DNA of 64,000 nt from Pratylenchus scribneri (Eukaryota; Nematoda; Chromadorea; Rhabditida; Pratylenchidae), in contig JAQSEB010000047.1 in NCBI GenBank assembly GCA_030063045.1, forward strand, positions 310,001 through 374,000. Direction: 5' to 3'. The notes under the pieces were generated by a model, which made no database searches, was not told where the DNA came from, and saw nothing but the letters and a program-made list of their open reading frames with translations. Shown here piece by piece: positions 1-11,343 of this stretch; the stretch's first letter is position 1, and every line of letters starts with the position of its first letter. The translations under genes were made by a program, and so were the position numbers.

Positions 1-149
1 CCGGGATTGGATTATTTCTTAATTTGAGGAGAATTAGTCAAAATAATTATTGAAAAATAAACTTACAATTCCAAAGCATGATCACGATAATTTCTGCCGA
101 CGCAAACAATTTTGCGACCAAATTCATAGAATTTTTTCAAATTTGACAT
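1..149 (-). CDS. FAHD1: FAHD1-like fumarylacetoacetate hydrolase family protein, first exon (partial)
   Basis: Reading leftwards from an ATG at 149-147, the exon encodes about 27 residues ending in IVCVGRNYRDHALEL, then a GTAAGT donor at about 66-61. The rest of the gene lies beyond the window edge. The motif IVCVGRNYxDH is the conserved start of FAHD1 acylpyruvase/oxaloacetate decarboxylase, a mitochondrial or cytosolic metal-dependent enzyme that cleaves acylpyruvates and decarboxylates oxaloacetate. The family resemblance and the splice donor are seen directly. The catalytic domain is not in the window, so activity is inferred. It lies just downstream of RPF1 on the same strand. Confidence 0.75.
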
Positions 150-314
150 CACATAAAAAGACATAATTATAAATGAATTTTGTAATTTAAATTTAAAATA
201 TTTGATAGAGGGAATATCTTCCTATATGAATTGCATAATAAATCTGATTGAGTAAATGTAAATTTATCAGACAATAAAAATAACAAAAATGAAAACAACG
301 TTGAATAAATATGT

Positions 315-1736
315 TTAATCCTCATCTTCATCATCTTGTTCCTCTTCGTCTTCTTCAGCCTTTTCATTTTTGCTTTGTTGTCGTTTCCTCGGATCTCCAG
401 AACATAGCAAGAATTTCTTACGGCTCCGTTCCATTTCGTGTCTCTTAAATAAATATTCAGAGTCAATTTGTCATTAATCAAAAATCAACAAACCTTCAAA
501 ACCCATTCATATTCACCATTCCTCGTATCGAATGTGCCTTTTTGGACCCATTTAAGTCTGAGCGTAATCCTCGGGCCAAGTTCGTGCAATGCCGCCTTTT
601 GTCCCTCCTTTTTGAATTCATACCTTTAAAATTTACTAAATGAGTTATGAGTTTAGAATCCATAAATATTATTTTTTAATATTGTCTAATTTATTTTTAT
701 ATTTGGTCATCTTTTTCGTTGAAAATTCAGTAGGACTAACCGATGATGACGAAAAAACACATAATCCCGTTGATTGTGGAATGTGACGACACGCCGGCCC
801 ACAAATTCGGCTCGTTGAGGGAAAAGACAGGTGAACATCCGGGAAATTGTCTTTCCAACACGCGTCTTGAAATTGTTCAGGATCAGCTCCGGATGGTGGT
901 CCGTTGATTCGCCGGCACCCTTTAAAAAGATAAAATTAATTTTAATTGATAGAAATGAGAAACCTTGATTTGTTTGGTATATTGCAATGAATTGATTTTG
1001 AAATAGGCGGTCGGTCCATTTGGAAGGTGGCAAAAAACAATTCCATCTAAATTTTTTGATTTAATTAAAAAAAAATATTTGGTAAATTTATAAATATATT
1101 GGATCATAACACTTTTGGGAGCTATGAAAAAAATTATCTCTAGCTTTTTGTTCTAAAAATTTGACCTTAATTTTTAAAATAAATTTGCCAAATAATTATT
1201 TCCTAACCCAATCCGACTTACTTGGTTTTTTATTGTCCTCGTGCACCACAATAATATCCGTGAATTGATGCTGTATTGCTTGTTTGACGACCTTCTTCAT
1301 TGGAACATTCTTTCGTGTGTAAATCTGCGAATTGGGTATGCATCGACGCAATTCAAAGCACAATTTGAATGTTTTCTGTAGAAAAAAAATCAATCAATTT
1401 TTACAAAACCCACTCCTTTTTACTAACCACTTTGGCACCGGGCGATGTTGTGATCAAAATTTTCGGCGGCACATCTTCGCTGGCAACAAAAAAATTGGCC
1501 ATCTCATCATTGTCCATATCCTCCAACACTTCTTCATCATCGGAGTGCACAAAAGTACCATCCGGTTCTTGGGTGTTTTCAATGGTTTTCGGCATCTGCT
1601 TTGGAACGCTGTGCTCGCCCAATTTCTCTCTGTCCTCATCCCGCTGTTTTCTTCTGGTCCTCTTTGCTTGGCACTTCTCCTTCCGTATTTCGGGCCTTCG
1701 CTTCCTATTCTTAAAAATTTTGTTGTTGTCCGGCAT
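315..1736 (-). CDS. RPF1: Ribosome production factor 1 (Brix-domain 60S assembly factor)
   Basis: Starts at ATG 1736-1734 and ends at TAA 317-315, in about five exons. The first exon encodes a basic, charged N-terminus ([20 protein letters not shown]) followed by an acidic stretch and [16 protein letters not shown]. Next comes a Brix-type core with [13 protein letters not shown], the exon containing [17 protein letters not shown], and then [19 protein letters not shown] and [20 protein letters not shown]. The tail is acidic ([13 protein letters not shown]). Order and motifs match RPF1, a nucleolar Brix protein needed for pre-60S maturation and ITS2 processing. The RNA-binding sigma70-like motif is the [20 protein letters not shown] segment. 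Length (about 330-350 residues) fits the family. Confidence 0.93.
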
Positions 1737-2090
1737 TTTCTATAATAAAATGTGTGTATAAAATGATTATAAAGTGTAGTAAATAAATGTATTTATGGTT
1801 TTAATTTACCAAAATATCAAAAAATATATTCAATAATATTCAAAAACATTTATTCAGCGAGAAATATAAAATTGCGTTTGCAGAAAATAAGTCAACAACA
1901 AATTTTTCCATTTGTTTTATAGAATGGGCGGGTGGATGTATTGGATGTATAGGTGGTGGGTGGCCATGTCAAAAAACAAAATATGATTTTATAAAATGAT
2001 GAGGATCGGGATGGGAGTGGGAGGAGGAGAATATCAAGAATAAAGAGCAACATTCGGTTTCATCCACCAACAAATCATCAATCATCTCAT
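1737..2090. other. Intergenic between RPF1 and the SERBP1 homologue
   Basis: AT-rich spacer holding the 5' flank of RPF1 and the 3' UTR of the upstream minus-strand gene. No coding frame or repeat is recognised. Confidence 0.5.
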
Positions 2091-3732
2091 TCATTTGGCT
2101 CCCAATGCCGGAAATTGGTCATTTTCGAGGGTAAAATCACCGCCTCCTTGTTTGTTGGTTGGGCGACGGTTTGAAGGGCCAGCAGGGCCGGATCCTTTAA
2201 AGGTATTTTAGAAGTAATTTTGCCATATTTAAATTTATTTACCATAATTATCGCGCGGTGGGCCGCGACCACGTCCTCCTCCGCCTTGGCCTGGACCGCC
2301 GCCACCGCGTTGATTTTGACGATCTCCGCCTCCTTGACGAAATTCACCTCCTCGCGGCGGTGGTCTCTCATTGCGATCGACACCAGCAAATCCAGTTTTC
2401 GAACCACCGAAACGTTTGTCCACGAAGGCCACATCAATGCTCAGAGGCTTCTCCCGTTTTTCCTTCTAAAAAAAGCAATTAGAAATTAATAATTTTATTT
2501 AATTTTAATACATGTTGGGTGGTCTCTTCATGAACATCTTCCGATTTGCCGCCCTTCGTGTTCTCCGGTTTTTTCAATGGTACCAACTTCTGATAGATCT
2601 TCTGGTCGCCGCCCTCTCCAGGTTTTCGTGTGTTGAATTGAACTGCCTCAATTTGCTTTTGAGTCAGTTCGGCCTTGTACTCTTCGTAGGTCTTGCCGCG
2701 GGGCACCACTTCTTCCTCTTGGTCTCCTTTCTAAATAATAAATTTTAATTATGACAAAAACAAAGTTTATGTTCAAAGTCACAGTTAAAAGATGTAGAGT
2801 AAATTTGTTTTAAAGGTTTTTTGCTTATTCATAAGTTACTTCATTAAGTGAACCATAATCCATCTATCTTTATGAACTTCCCCCAAACCTTTTCATCGCC
2901 GCCATTGTTGTCCACATTCTCATCATTCACTTTCTGCTGCCCATCAGTCACTTCGCCCGCCTCATTTTCCTCTGCCGGTTTCTCGACGGTGTTTTCGCCC
3001 TCATTTTGTTTGGAGTCTTCGACTTCTTTAATTTACATTTAAAATCATAAATTTTAATAAAAATGGCTAACTATTTTCTTCCTTTTGTTCATTCCGAGTG
3101 CGACGTTGCCCACCACGCGGTCCACCACCATATCCACCACGCTGTCGGTCTCCACCACCTCTTGGTGGTCCGACTCGCCTTGGAGGACGTCCATCCATTC
3201 CAGCTTCCTTGTTGTATTCATTGTTTTGGGGAGGACGACCATTTGGCATTCGCTTCTCTCGATCATTTTGCGAATCAAATCCTTCTCCTTTAATTAAAAA
3301 TTTTAAATAAAAATTATAATATTTTACTTCGATCGTTCTGCTGTGGATTACGTTGCTTTTGTGGCCCTCCTCCACGGTTTTGACCTCCGTCACGATTATC
3401 ACGGCCACGATTTCCACCACCGACTCCGCGATCATTCCTTGATTTGGCGGCTGGCTTTTGTTGTTGACCACCTTCATTGTCTTTCTTTTCGTGCTTCTCA
3501 GCCTCCTTTGTTGGAATTGTAGCTGGTGCCGTTTTTGTGACAACCGCAGGCTTTGTGACCTTCTTCTCCGGTGGATGAGCTGCCGCTTTTTTCTTCTCTT
3601 CTTCGGCTTTTGTCAAAGTCTCCTCCGGAGCGCCAACATCCTCTGAAATATTCACAAAAATTATGTTTAAAATAAAATAAGATTACCATCCAAAAAAGCA
3701 AATTTGTTATGTGTTTGTACTCCGTATTCCAT
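2091..3732 (-). CDS. vig-1: SERBP1/HABP4-family RNA-binding protein (VIG-1-like)
   Basis: Starts at ATG 3732-3730 (MEYGVQTHNKFAFLD) and ends at TGA 2093-2091. It has about six exons. The protein is low-complexity: a KPAAKS/RGG-rich N-terminal half with GGNRGRDNRDGG, the exon with RRVGPPRGGGDRQRGGYGGG, a conserved central segment containing RGKTYEEYKAELTQKQIEA, a second glycine/arginine-rich block, and the terminal motif LENDQFPALGAK. The KTYEEY motif and the (D/E)DFPxL-like C-terminus define the SERBP1/HABP4 family. These proteins bind mRNA and clamp idle ribosomes; the C. elegans member VIG-1 has been linked to RISC. A next-door Argonaute gene on the opposite strand is suggestive but not evidence of a shared role. 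Confidence 0.9.
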
Positions 3733-4649
3733 TTGCTATATTTCAACAAGTAATTTCCATAATTAATCTGAAATTTGTAAATTTATTTAATTTTTTATAA
3801 GCACCAGATAAGAGCTTTTTGCTTAAAAAACAAAAAAGACTATAATATTACACTAAAAAGTGTGATAGGTTGATTTCTTAGATTGATTGATAAAGTTATG
3901 ATGAAGGCAAGAATGAGAGAAAATTGGTTAAAATTATAAGTGAAATGAATAGGCAATAAGTGCTCTAATCTATCTAAAGGATGGATAGACCAGTTTTAGG
4001 CGGTAATTGTTGGGCCGGGCGGTGCATTTTAGTAGCTAGCAATAGCAATTGTTGGTGGTGAATAAAGATGTTTTAAAAATTGAAAAAAGGATATTTCTTC
4101 ACATAAATTTTAATATTTGAAAACATAAGACAAAAAAATAATTTAAAAATCCTAAAAATATGCTTTTTCGCATGCTTTGACTTTGAATATTTGATGATTC
4201 CGGCTTTCGGGATCAAACAAGCAAAGCAATATTAGCATTAGCAATCATCAACTCAATCAATCAATCAATCAATAAAAAAAAAGACAAATTATCCATTTTT
4301 TATCTTTATCGTATTTTATTGATTTTTCTGTTATGATTTTGCAATTTGCAAGAAGCTGCTGCTGCTGGCTGCGGCTGAGCGCTGAGGGCTGAGCGATGCG
4401 TACGTTAATATGTGTCGACTGTCGAGTGTAAACTGTAAATCGATTGACATTCATTGTACTGTCGTTGTACCTACCATATTCTTATTGTTTTATTACGATA
4501 TCCAATATAACGCATTGGATATTTTTAGCTATAAAAAACCTCCATTTTCAATTCTAGATTCATTCCATTCCCACAATCCTAAAATCCTCTTCTAAACAAA
4601 TCTAAAATCCTATTCTACACAAATCTCCTATTCTACATCTACAGCAGCT
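3733..4649. other. Divergent intergenic region (SERBP1 homologue / Argonaute)
   Basis: Spacer between two genes transcribed away from each other, so it should hold both promoters. It includes a short GC-rich CTG/GCT-type patch near 4353-4395. No gene or mobile element recognised. Confidence 0.5.
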
Positions 4650-7600
4650 ATGTTAAATGTTAGCAACATGTCATGGGCGGCACAGCAACATCAACGCGAA
4701 GAGGACGTAATCGAATTGCCACGTAAGTTCAAACATTAATCCTAATTTTTGCTTTAATTTCTCAAATTTAGATAAAATCAACGACCAGAATACATTTTTC
4801 AATTTGGCGCAGGATGCAACCGTTTTGCTGAATGGCTTCCAGATGAATTTGAGCAAGGCCGTCCCGCAAGTCTACCAATTCGAGCTGAACTTCATCGCAG
4901 AAAAGGCACCAAAGAAGGGAGCAAAGGCAGGCGACAAGGGAGAGCAGGTGCCATTGGAAAGAGGACCGCGAAATGAGTAAGTCAATGGGGGTATTCCGGT
5001 CAAAATTTAATTAATTTAATCCCATTAATTTTAGTGAAAGCAAAGAAACACGCCGCCGTCTATGCTGGGAACTTTTTGGCCAACTGCTGCAACAGGAACA
5101 GGCATTCTTCGGCACCGACAAGCACATCTTCGTCTATGATTGCGCCATTCTTCTCTACAGCACAAAGGATTTGGGCCTGAAACCGAATGAACCGCGTGTG
5201 TTTGAGTTCGATGTCAACCGGGTAAGAAGGGGAAGAGATAGAGTTGGGAAAATTAACTTCATCTTTTTTCAGAATGAACTGGAGGAGCGTTGCCGTGCCT
5301 ACATCCGAAATATGCACTTTTTCCATGTCAATTTGCTGCGCACCGAAGTGGTCATCAATCTGAAGGATGCAGCTGCCAACTATATTCGCGGTGATCGTTC
5401 GGTCGTACAATTTTTGGAATTGCTCACTTCTCAACAGTTAGTTTTTTTTTATCATTTTATTCAAAAAATTAAACATTTTTCATTCAGGATGTTCCAACAA
5501 GGAGAGCACATTTGTTTCGGCAATAAATTCTATGACCAGCGAGGAAATATCCAAATGCGCGATGTTGCTCCAATCCTGAAGAAAGGCCTACAGAAGAATG
5601 TTCGATATGTCGGAGACTGCATGCAAGATGCACAGCCAATCGTCCAAATTGACCGTAAGTCTATTAATCTACACAATCCAATAATCTTTCCATTCATTTT
5701 CAGCTAAAAAATCGGCGTTTTTCCCGGCAATAAGCGTGATGGATTATTTGCGTGTATTTTGCTCATCAAATGGCGGCCGACCACCAATGGATGCCAGGCA
5801 ATTTGAGAATGCAATTTGGGGCCGAGGAAATATGATGCAACAAGCGAACAAACAAATCCGAGGTAACCATAAGCATTCATCATATACAAGTAATTAATCA
5901 ATTTTTTAAGGTGTCGTCGTCCAAACAACTCATTTGCCGAATGAACAGTTGACTTTTGCAAATGTCGGGCTCACCACTCAGGCGGCACAAGACATCAACT
6001 TCCCGCGTCAAGGCCAGCAAGTTGGAGTGATTCAATACTACGAGCAGACGTACAAGATGCGAATTCGTTACCCTAAACTGCCTTGTCTCATCAAGTGAAC
6101 ACCACAATCGGATTCATTCTTTCCAATGGAGCTGCTGGTCATTTGGTAAGTCCAATTAAAATTAGCTTTAGTTTTAAAAAATTTTCCCCCTTTTTTCATT
6201 TCAGTGATGGTCAACGTCTTCCGATCGACAAACAAACACCAAAATTGACCGAGCAAATGATCCGAGAATGCCAAGTGCTGCCAATCAACTTGCCCGACAA
6301 AATCAAGGAGGGACGGGATGCAGCCGCAGTGATCAACACCAATCCATTCCTTCAAGCACATCGAGTTGAGGTCAGAGAGGAATTGATGCGAGCCCGTGCC
6401 AAAATGCTGTTCCCGCCGGCAATTCAATACAATCCTCGTCAAGAATGCGTTGAACCAAACCAGCAAGGAGGTAGGCCTTTTAATTTTGAATATATTTTAA
6501 CAATTCTCCACTTTTCAGTTATGGATTGGAGAATGGTCGGCCGTGATGTGAATCCAAATCGTCAATATTTCAAACCCGCTGAATGGCCGCAACGTTGGGC
6601 AATAATCATCGTGCAAAATGCAGTCTCAACAAATGCTTGCCAGTATGTTTTATTTTAATTTTTCAAACTTTCATAAATTCCCCCCTTTTTCAGAGAATTC
6701 ATTCGTCGATTCACGGAAACGGCACGTCAAAGAGGATTGGCTGATTGTTCGACCCAGGCACCGAATCAAGTCCTTTGGGAGCAGTGGGAGGAATCCAGCC
6801 TGTGAGTTAATTTTTCTCAATCTTTAAAATCAATAATTTTTACCATTTTTAGGGAATTCGTTGAAGCAAAATTCAAATACTTTGCGGACAAAAAGTGTGG
6901 CTTTGTGATGTTCTTCGCTCAAGGAAAACGACAGGCGCATGCGGGCGACATTCACCACGTGATCAAACTGATGGAACAGCGATACAGTAAGTGACGAAAA
7001 TGGGGGAATATATTCACAATCACAATTTATTATATTTCAGAAGTGCTCACTCAACACGTCGGACCGGATATGACAAATAAAGCGTCGGGCAACACACCAG
7101 GGGCTCCGGGCGGTGCGCAAATGGTCATTGAAAATATTCTGCTCAAAACCAATCTGAAGCTGGGCGGCATCAATTATGTACTGAAAACTTCAAATGCATT
7201 CCAACGTGTGAATCGCAGTCGCTCGGACACGGATGTTTTGTGAGTTTTTGAGGAGAAACATTTTTTACTCTTTTAATTTTCCAATTTTTCAGGGCAAATG
7301 TTTGGCTGGGCGGAAAGCGAATGTTCTTCGGGTTGGATTGGTCTCATGCACCGCCGCTGTCACTTTATGCTCGTCAACGAGGAGAAGAGCCGGCAAATCC
7401 AACTGTTATTGGGGTAAGAAATTACAATAAAATAATTAATTAAAAACATTTCATTTTTTAAAGATGGCCTACACAATTGGGAAGCAGTGTTTGGCAATGC
7501 GCGGAACTTATTGGTGGGTCAATTCAATTAGATTTTTTTATCAAATAATAAAATCAATAATTTAAGGTACCAACAGGCTCGTTTGACCACAATCACTGAG

Positions 7601-8563
7601 GAATACATGGCGCCGTTTCTGAAGAACATCAAGGAGGCTTTGCTGGCATATGAGGCGGAAAATGGCACATTCCCTGATCATCTGTTCATTCTGCGTGGCG
7701 GTGCTTCGGAGGGAGAATTCAAGCGAGTGAGTTTTACACTAATTTATTGAACAATTAATTAATTTGAATAATTTTTAGGTTGCCTATTGGGAGGGAAAGG
7801 CCTTCACTGATGCGTTCATTGAAATTTGCAAGGATCGTCGACAGAAATTTGCTGAGCCGGCCGTCACCGTCATTGTTTGCCAACGCCAATCCAATTATCG
7901 AGTAAGTCCATTGGGGGAACAATTTATTATTTATTTTTAATTTTCCAGATTGTGCCCGAACGAATTGACAACCGAGCAAAGGCGCCGCAGCAAAATGTTC
8001 AACCAGGCACAGTTGTGGACAAAGGCGTGATGAATGCGGCATTGACTGAATTCCTGCTGGTTGGACACAAAGCACTTCAGGTAAAAATCCTCTTTTACAT
8101 TTCCATTCTAATTCATTTTTTCCCACAGGGAACGGCCCAACCAGTCCGCTGCACTGTCGTCTTGGAACATCGACCGAATTCGGGACCGGCTGCCAACATT
8201 CCACGTGTATCCCTCGAGGAGCTGGAGAACATCGTCTATGCCTTGAACTATTCGCATGGAATTTGCTGCATGTCAACCGCCTTGCCTGGACCACTCTTCG
8301 AAGCCGGCGAATTGACCAAACGCGGACGGAACAACTGGAAGACATCAACGGGAGTTCATTTAATACCATTATTGTTCAAAAAAATTTATATTTCATTTTT
8401 CAGAAACGACGGTGAGCAGGTGCAAAATTTCGAGCTTCCACCACAAGAAGGCGCAGGCAATGAGGCGGCAGAACAGCAATTGGATCAAGAGAAGGCCGCC
8501 TACTTTGCACAAATCTCCAAAGAACTGAAGCCGGAATTCCCGATGCGCAAATTTTGGGCCTGA
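4650..8563 (+). CDS. Argonaute protein, worm-type, catalytically degenerate
   Basis: Starts at ATG 4650 and ends at TGA 8561-8563, with about 15 small exons. The N domain shows HIFVYDCAILLYSTKDLGL. PAZ is marked by QYYEQTYKMRIRYPKLPCLI (about 6030-6095). A linker carries VLPINLPDKIKEG and AHRVEVREELMRARAKMLFP. MID shows CGFVMFFAQGKRQAHAGDIH. PIWI runs from NLKLGGINYVLK to the C-terminus LKPEFPMRKFWA. In PIWI the first catalytic aspartate survives (FFGLDWSHAPP). The second is glycine (RGGASEGEF where slicers have RDGxSEGxF), and the final histidine region reads AQPVRCTVVLEH. Slicer activity is therefore unlikely. The protein fits WAGO-class Argonautes that bind secondary small RNAs, but a precise orthologue is not assigned. 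Confidence 0.93.
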
Positions 8564-8934
8564 AGAGAAGATAAAAAATACACATATTTCCCCATCTAAT
8601 TTTGTTAGTGTACAATTTCCCCTATAAATTATTGTATATATTATTTTCTTCTCATTTTTCCTATTGTTTTCATTACCCTCTATTGTTGTATATTATTATA
8701 TCATATTGTTGTTTTTGCCGTATTAGCTATTATTCCTATTGTATTTTGTTATTGTTTGTATGTTATTTTGTATAAAATTGTTATTGTTATTTGTTTTGTA
8801 TAAAAAATTTGCATAAAATTTGCCTTATTTTTTTTATCCGTTCCATTCATGAAATTCCGATCGAAATTATAATTATTTCTTCATTAGTAGAAAAATGATA
8901 TATTAATTCTTATTTTCTAGAGAAAGTAAAAAAA
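8564..8934. other. Intergenic, 3' flank of Argonaute
   Basis: T-rich 3' flank with repeated TTGTTATTG-like motifs. No gene seen. Confidence 0.5.
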
Positions 8935-9938
8935 ATGTTACTTGAATTGGATAAATTATTAGGCAATTCACCTTCCGGAATTTGCCTCCTAGAATATTCG
9001 CCATTATTGTCGCCAACCTTCATTTTTATCCATTTTATCAACAAATTAACCAAACAAAGCAATCTCCGAGTGATTTTCATTTCTTTGCATACTTCCGCTG
9101 AATTATTCAGGTTTAAATAAATCCAATTCATTTCTCGATTTAATTATTGCTTAGGGTTTCGATGAGTAAAATGGCCCAGCGCCTCGATTCGGATGCGATG
9201 CACTTTATTACATTGAAAGAATTTTTCACCAATTCATTGCATATTCAAAATCCAATGGAACTTCTTTCGAGAATATTCCAGGTAACTAATGAGGTTGAAA
9301 TTCAACAAAATTAAATTTTCTAAGGAAATCCACCGTCAAATCGAACCGGGTCGACCGCATCTCATTATTTTTGATGATTTATTTTTCCTATCAATCCCCG
9401 GATTCAAATGCTCAAAATTGCTCCAATCAATTGTCAAATTACGCACAAATTTACCACAAAATTCGCTAATTTTAATCAGCACCGGGGATGCCGGCCAACT
9501 TGAGGGTTTTACAAATTTTTTATTCAATTTTCACATTAAAATGAGACCAATTGGCTCTGGATTTGGGAAGAATATTACAGGAGAGGTAAAAAATTAACAA
9601 TTTATTAAAATAATATTTTCCTCTTTTGGATTATCCAAATTCCAAAACAACAACCGGGTGGGTATAAATTCAAATTGGGTATTTAATTTTTGAGTTGAGA
9701 GCACAAAATAGTCAAAAACTTATCATTTTCCCTTATTCCTTTTCTCGTATTGATATTTTCAATGATAAGATAATATACTCACAATTCCGATTAATAATTC
9801 TACTTTCATTTTCAGTTAGAAGTTATTCAACACAATCCATTGTTGGACACGGTGCCTCGCCGAACAATTTTGCATTATTTTTGTGGCCAACGATCGGCAA
9901 AGGCATTTGTCCCAGGCTCTGTTCAACTTCTCATTTGA
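8935..9938 (+). CDS. ELP6: Elongator complex protein 6
   Basis: Starts at ATG 8935 (MLLELDKLLGNSPSGICLLE) and ends at TGA 9936-9938, in four exons; the last intron is long (about 9588-9815). The protein is a small RecA-like fold: an N-terminal strand with FIFIHFINKL, the segment HLIIFDDLFFLSIPGF, and NSLILISTGDAGQLEGF. The last exon encodes ILHYFCGQRSAKAFVPGSVQ, which lines up with the C-terminus of ELP6. ELP6 forms the Elp456 hexamer that works with Elp123 in wobble-uridine tRNA modification. Length of about 260 residues is normal. Intron 3 contains another short open stretch (9620-9690) that lacks a splice acceptor, so I left it out. Confidence 0.85.
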
Positions 9939-10105
9939 AAACATTCCCAAAAGTCCTTTCATATTGTTTTTTTTTTTGTTATTATTATTTATCAATAAAT
10001 AAATGTTTTATTAAATATTCGAATAATAAAAAATGTTTAAAATGCATTTAATTATATTTAATTTTAATCAAATAAATTTTTGTTATTTGCAATTAGTCGA
10101 AGATA

Positions 10106-10893
10106 ATGGCAACCGAAATTCCTGAGAAATTTATTGGCAAATTCAAATTAGAACGGAGTGAAAATTTCGACGAATATTTGGCCAGTCGAGGTTTGTTTTT
10201 TAATACAAATTACAAATTTAATTAAATATGTAAATTGCTAGGCAAAATAAATAAATGAATTGGGCAAAAATAAGAACACATTAAAATAGCTCATAGAATT
10301 AAGTCTCGCCTAAAAATAAGATTGCATATATTCACAATCCCTTTAAATGCTATAATCTGATTAAAATTGAATTAATATTTAAAAATAATATTTGGTAGAA
10401 TTAATTTTTATTAATTAAGGTGTTTCGTGGTTTTTCCGCAAATTGATTTGCTTCACATCCATCACAAAAACATTCGAGAAATCCACCACCGAGCCAGGCA
10501 AATACGATGCCCACAATTTCAGCTCCAAGGGCGATACTCCATATTTGGGCTGGACACTCGGTGAACAATTCGAGGCCAAAGGATTGGATGGAAAGCAGCA
10601 TAAGGTTTGGGATAAATAATCAAAATTAATTTACTAATTCTTCCATTCCGAGTGAAGATCAAATTTGAAATGGATGGGGATGCACTCACCGAACAACATA
10701 TTCGATTGGATGAAAAGGGCGGACCACAACCGGGCGAACAACAAAATGGGGAAACCTATCGCTACACAATAAATGATGAAGGCAAATTGGTTTTGGTAAG
10801 TAAATTAGTTGTTTTCTACTAAAACAAATAAATTTGCAGACCCTGACAAATAATGCCATCACGGCTTATCGTTATTTCAAGCAAATTAATTGA
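10106..10893 (+). CDS. lbp: Intracellular fatty-acid/lipid-binding protein
   Basis: Starts at ATG 10106 (MATEIPEKFIGKFKLERSEN) and ends at TGA 10891-10893, in four exons. It encodes about 140 residues: the FABP opening strand (FIGKFKLERSENFDEYLASR), the helix-turn region GVSWFFRKLICFTSITKTFE, a WTLGEQFEAKGLDGKQHK segment and the closing strand AITAYRYFKQIN. The pattern matches cytosolic lipid-binding proteins of nematodes, ten-stranded beta-barrels that carry fatty acids. No signal peptide is visible, so it belongs with the cytosolic rather than the secreted class. Confidence 0.9.
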
Positions 10894-11145
10894 TGAAAGT
10901 ATGTGTTTTTTGATGGGCAATTTTTCTACGATGCCTTAATTCAGCATTAAATTCCTTTTATTATTTATGCTCCAATTTTATTTATAATTTTTAAACATTT
11001 CCAATTTTTGAATAAATTTAAATTTGTTTTCTTAAATTATTCTGCTCTGTAAATCAAATTTAATTTAAAAAAATTCTGAAAAATGTTTAAAAAGTGTCGG
11101 AATGATTTTATTTTCTTTTGAGGTGACATTAAAAAAGGCACTATC

Positions 11146-11213
11146 TCCGAAGGATTCGAACCCGACAATTTTTGAGCAATAAACTAGGAGCGAAACCATT
11201 ACACTACAAGCGA
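11146..11213 (-). pseudogene. tRNA-like relic
   Basis: The minus strand contains an A-box-like TAGTGTAATGG and a perfect B box GGTTCGAATCC at tRNA-like spacing. The segments that should form the acceptor stem (GTCGCTT and GGAGATA) do not pair, and no convincing anticodon arm forms. It looks like a degenerate tRNA or tRNA-derived repeat that may still bind TFIIIC. Confidence 0.6.
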
Positions 11214-11343
11214 CTTTTTAAATTCTCATCTCATTTAATAATTAAACAGGATTAAAGGAAGTCTCATTCGCCTTTCCCCAGCTCTCTGGAAAGTTAATTA
11301 TTTGTTTATTTAATTTTATTTAAGTTTATGGAAATAGATCAAT

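Noticed and set aside
7755..8369. 204-codon minus-strand frame antisense to the Argonaute
   Set aside because: It is a shadow of the PIWI exons; the plus-strand frame carries all the domain motifs.
9620..9690. Open stretch in ELP6 intron 3 that could be read as an alternative last exon
   Set aside because: No AG acceptor precedes it, and the exon at about 9816 aligns with the ELP6 C-terminus.
11155..11213. Functional tRNA gene
   Set aside because: Acceptor stem cannot pair and no clear anticodon arm forms; only the promoter boxes remain.
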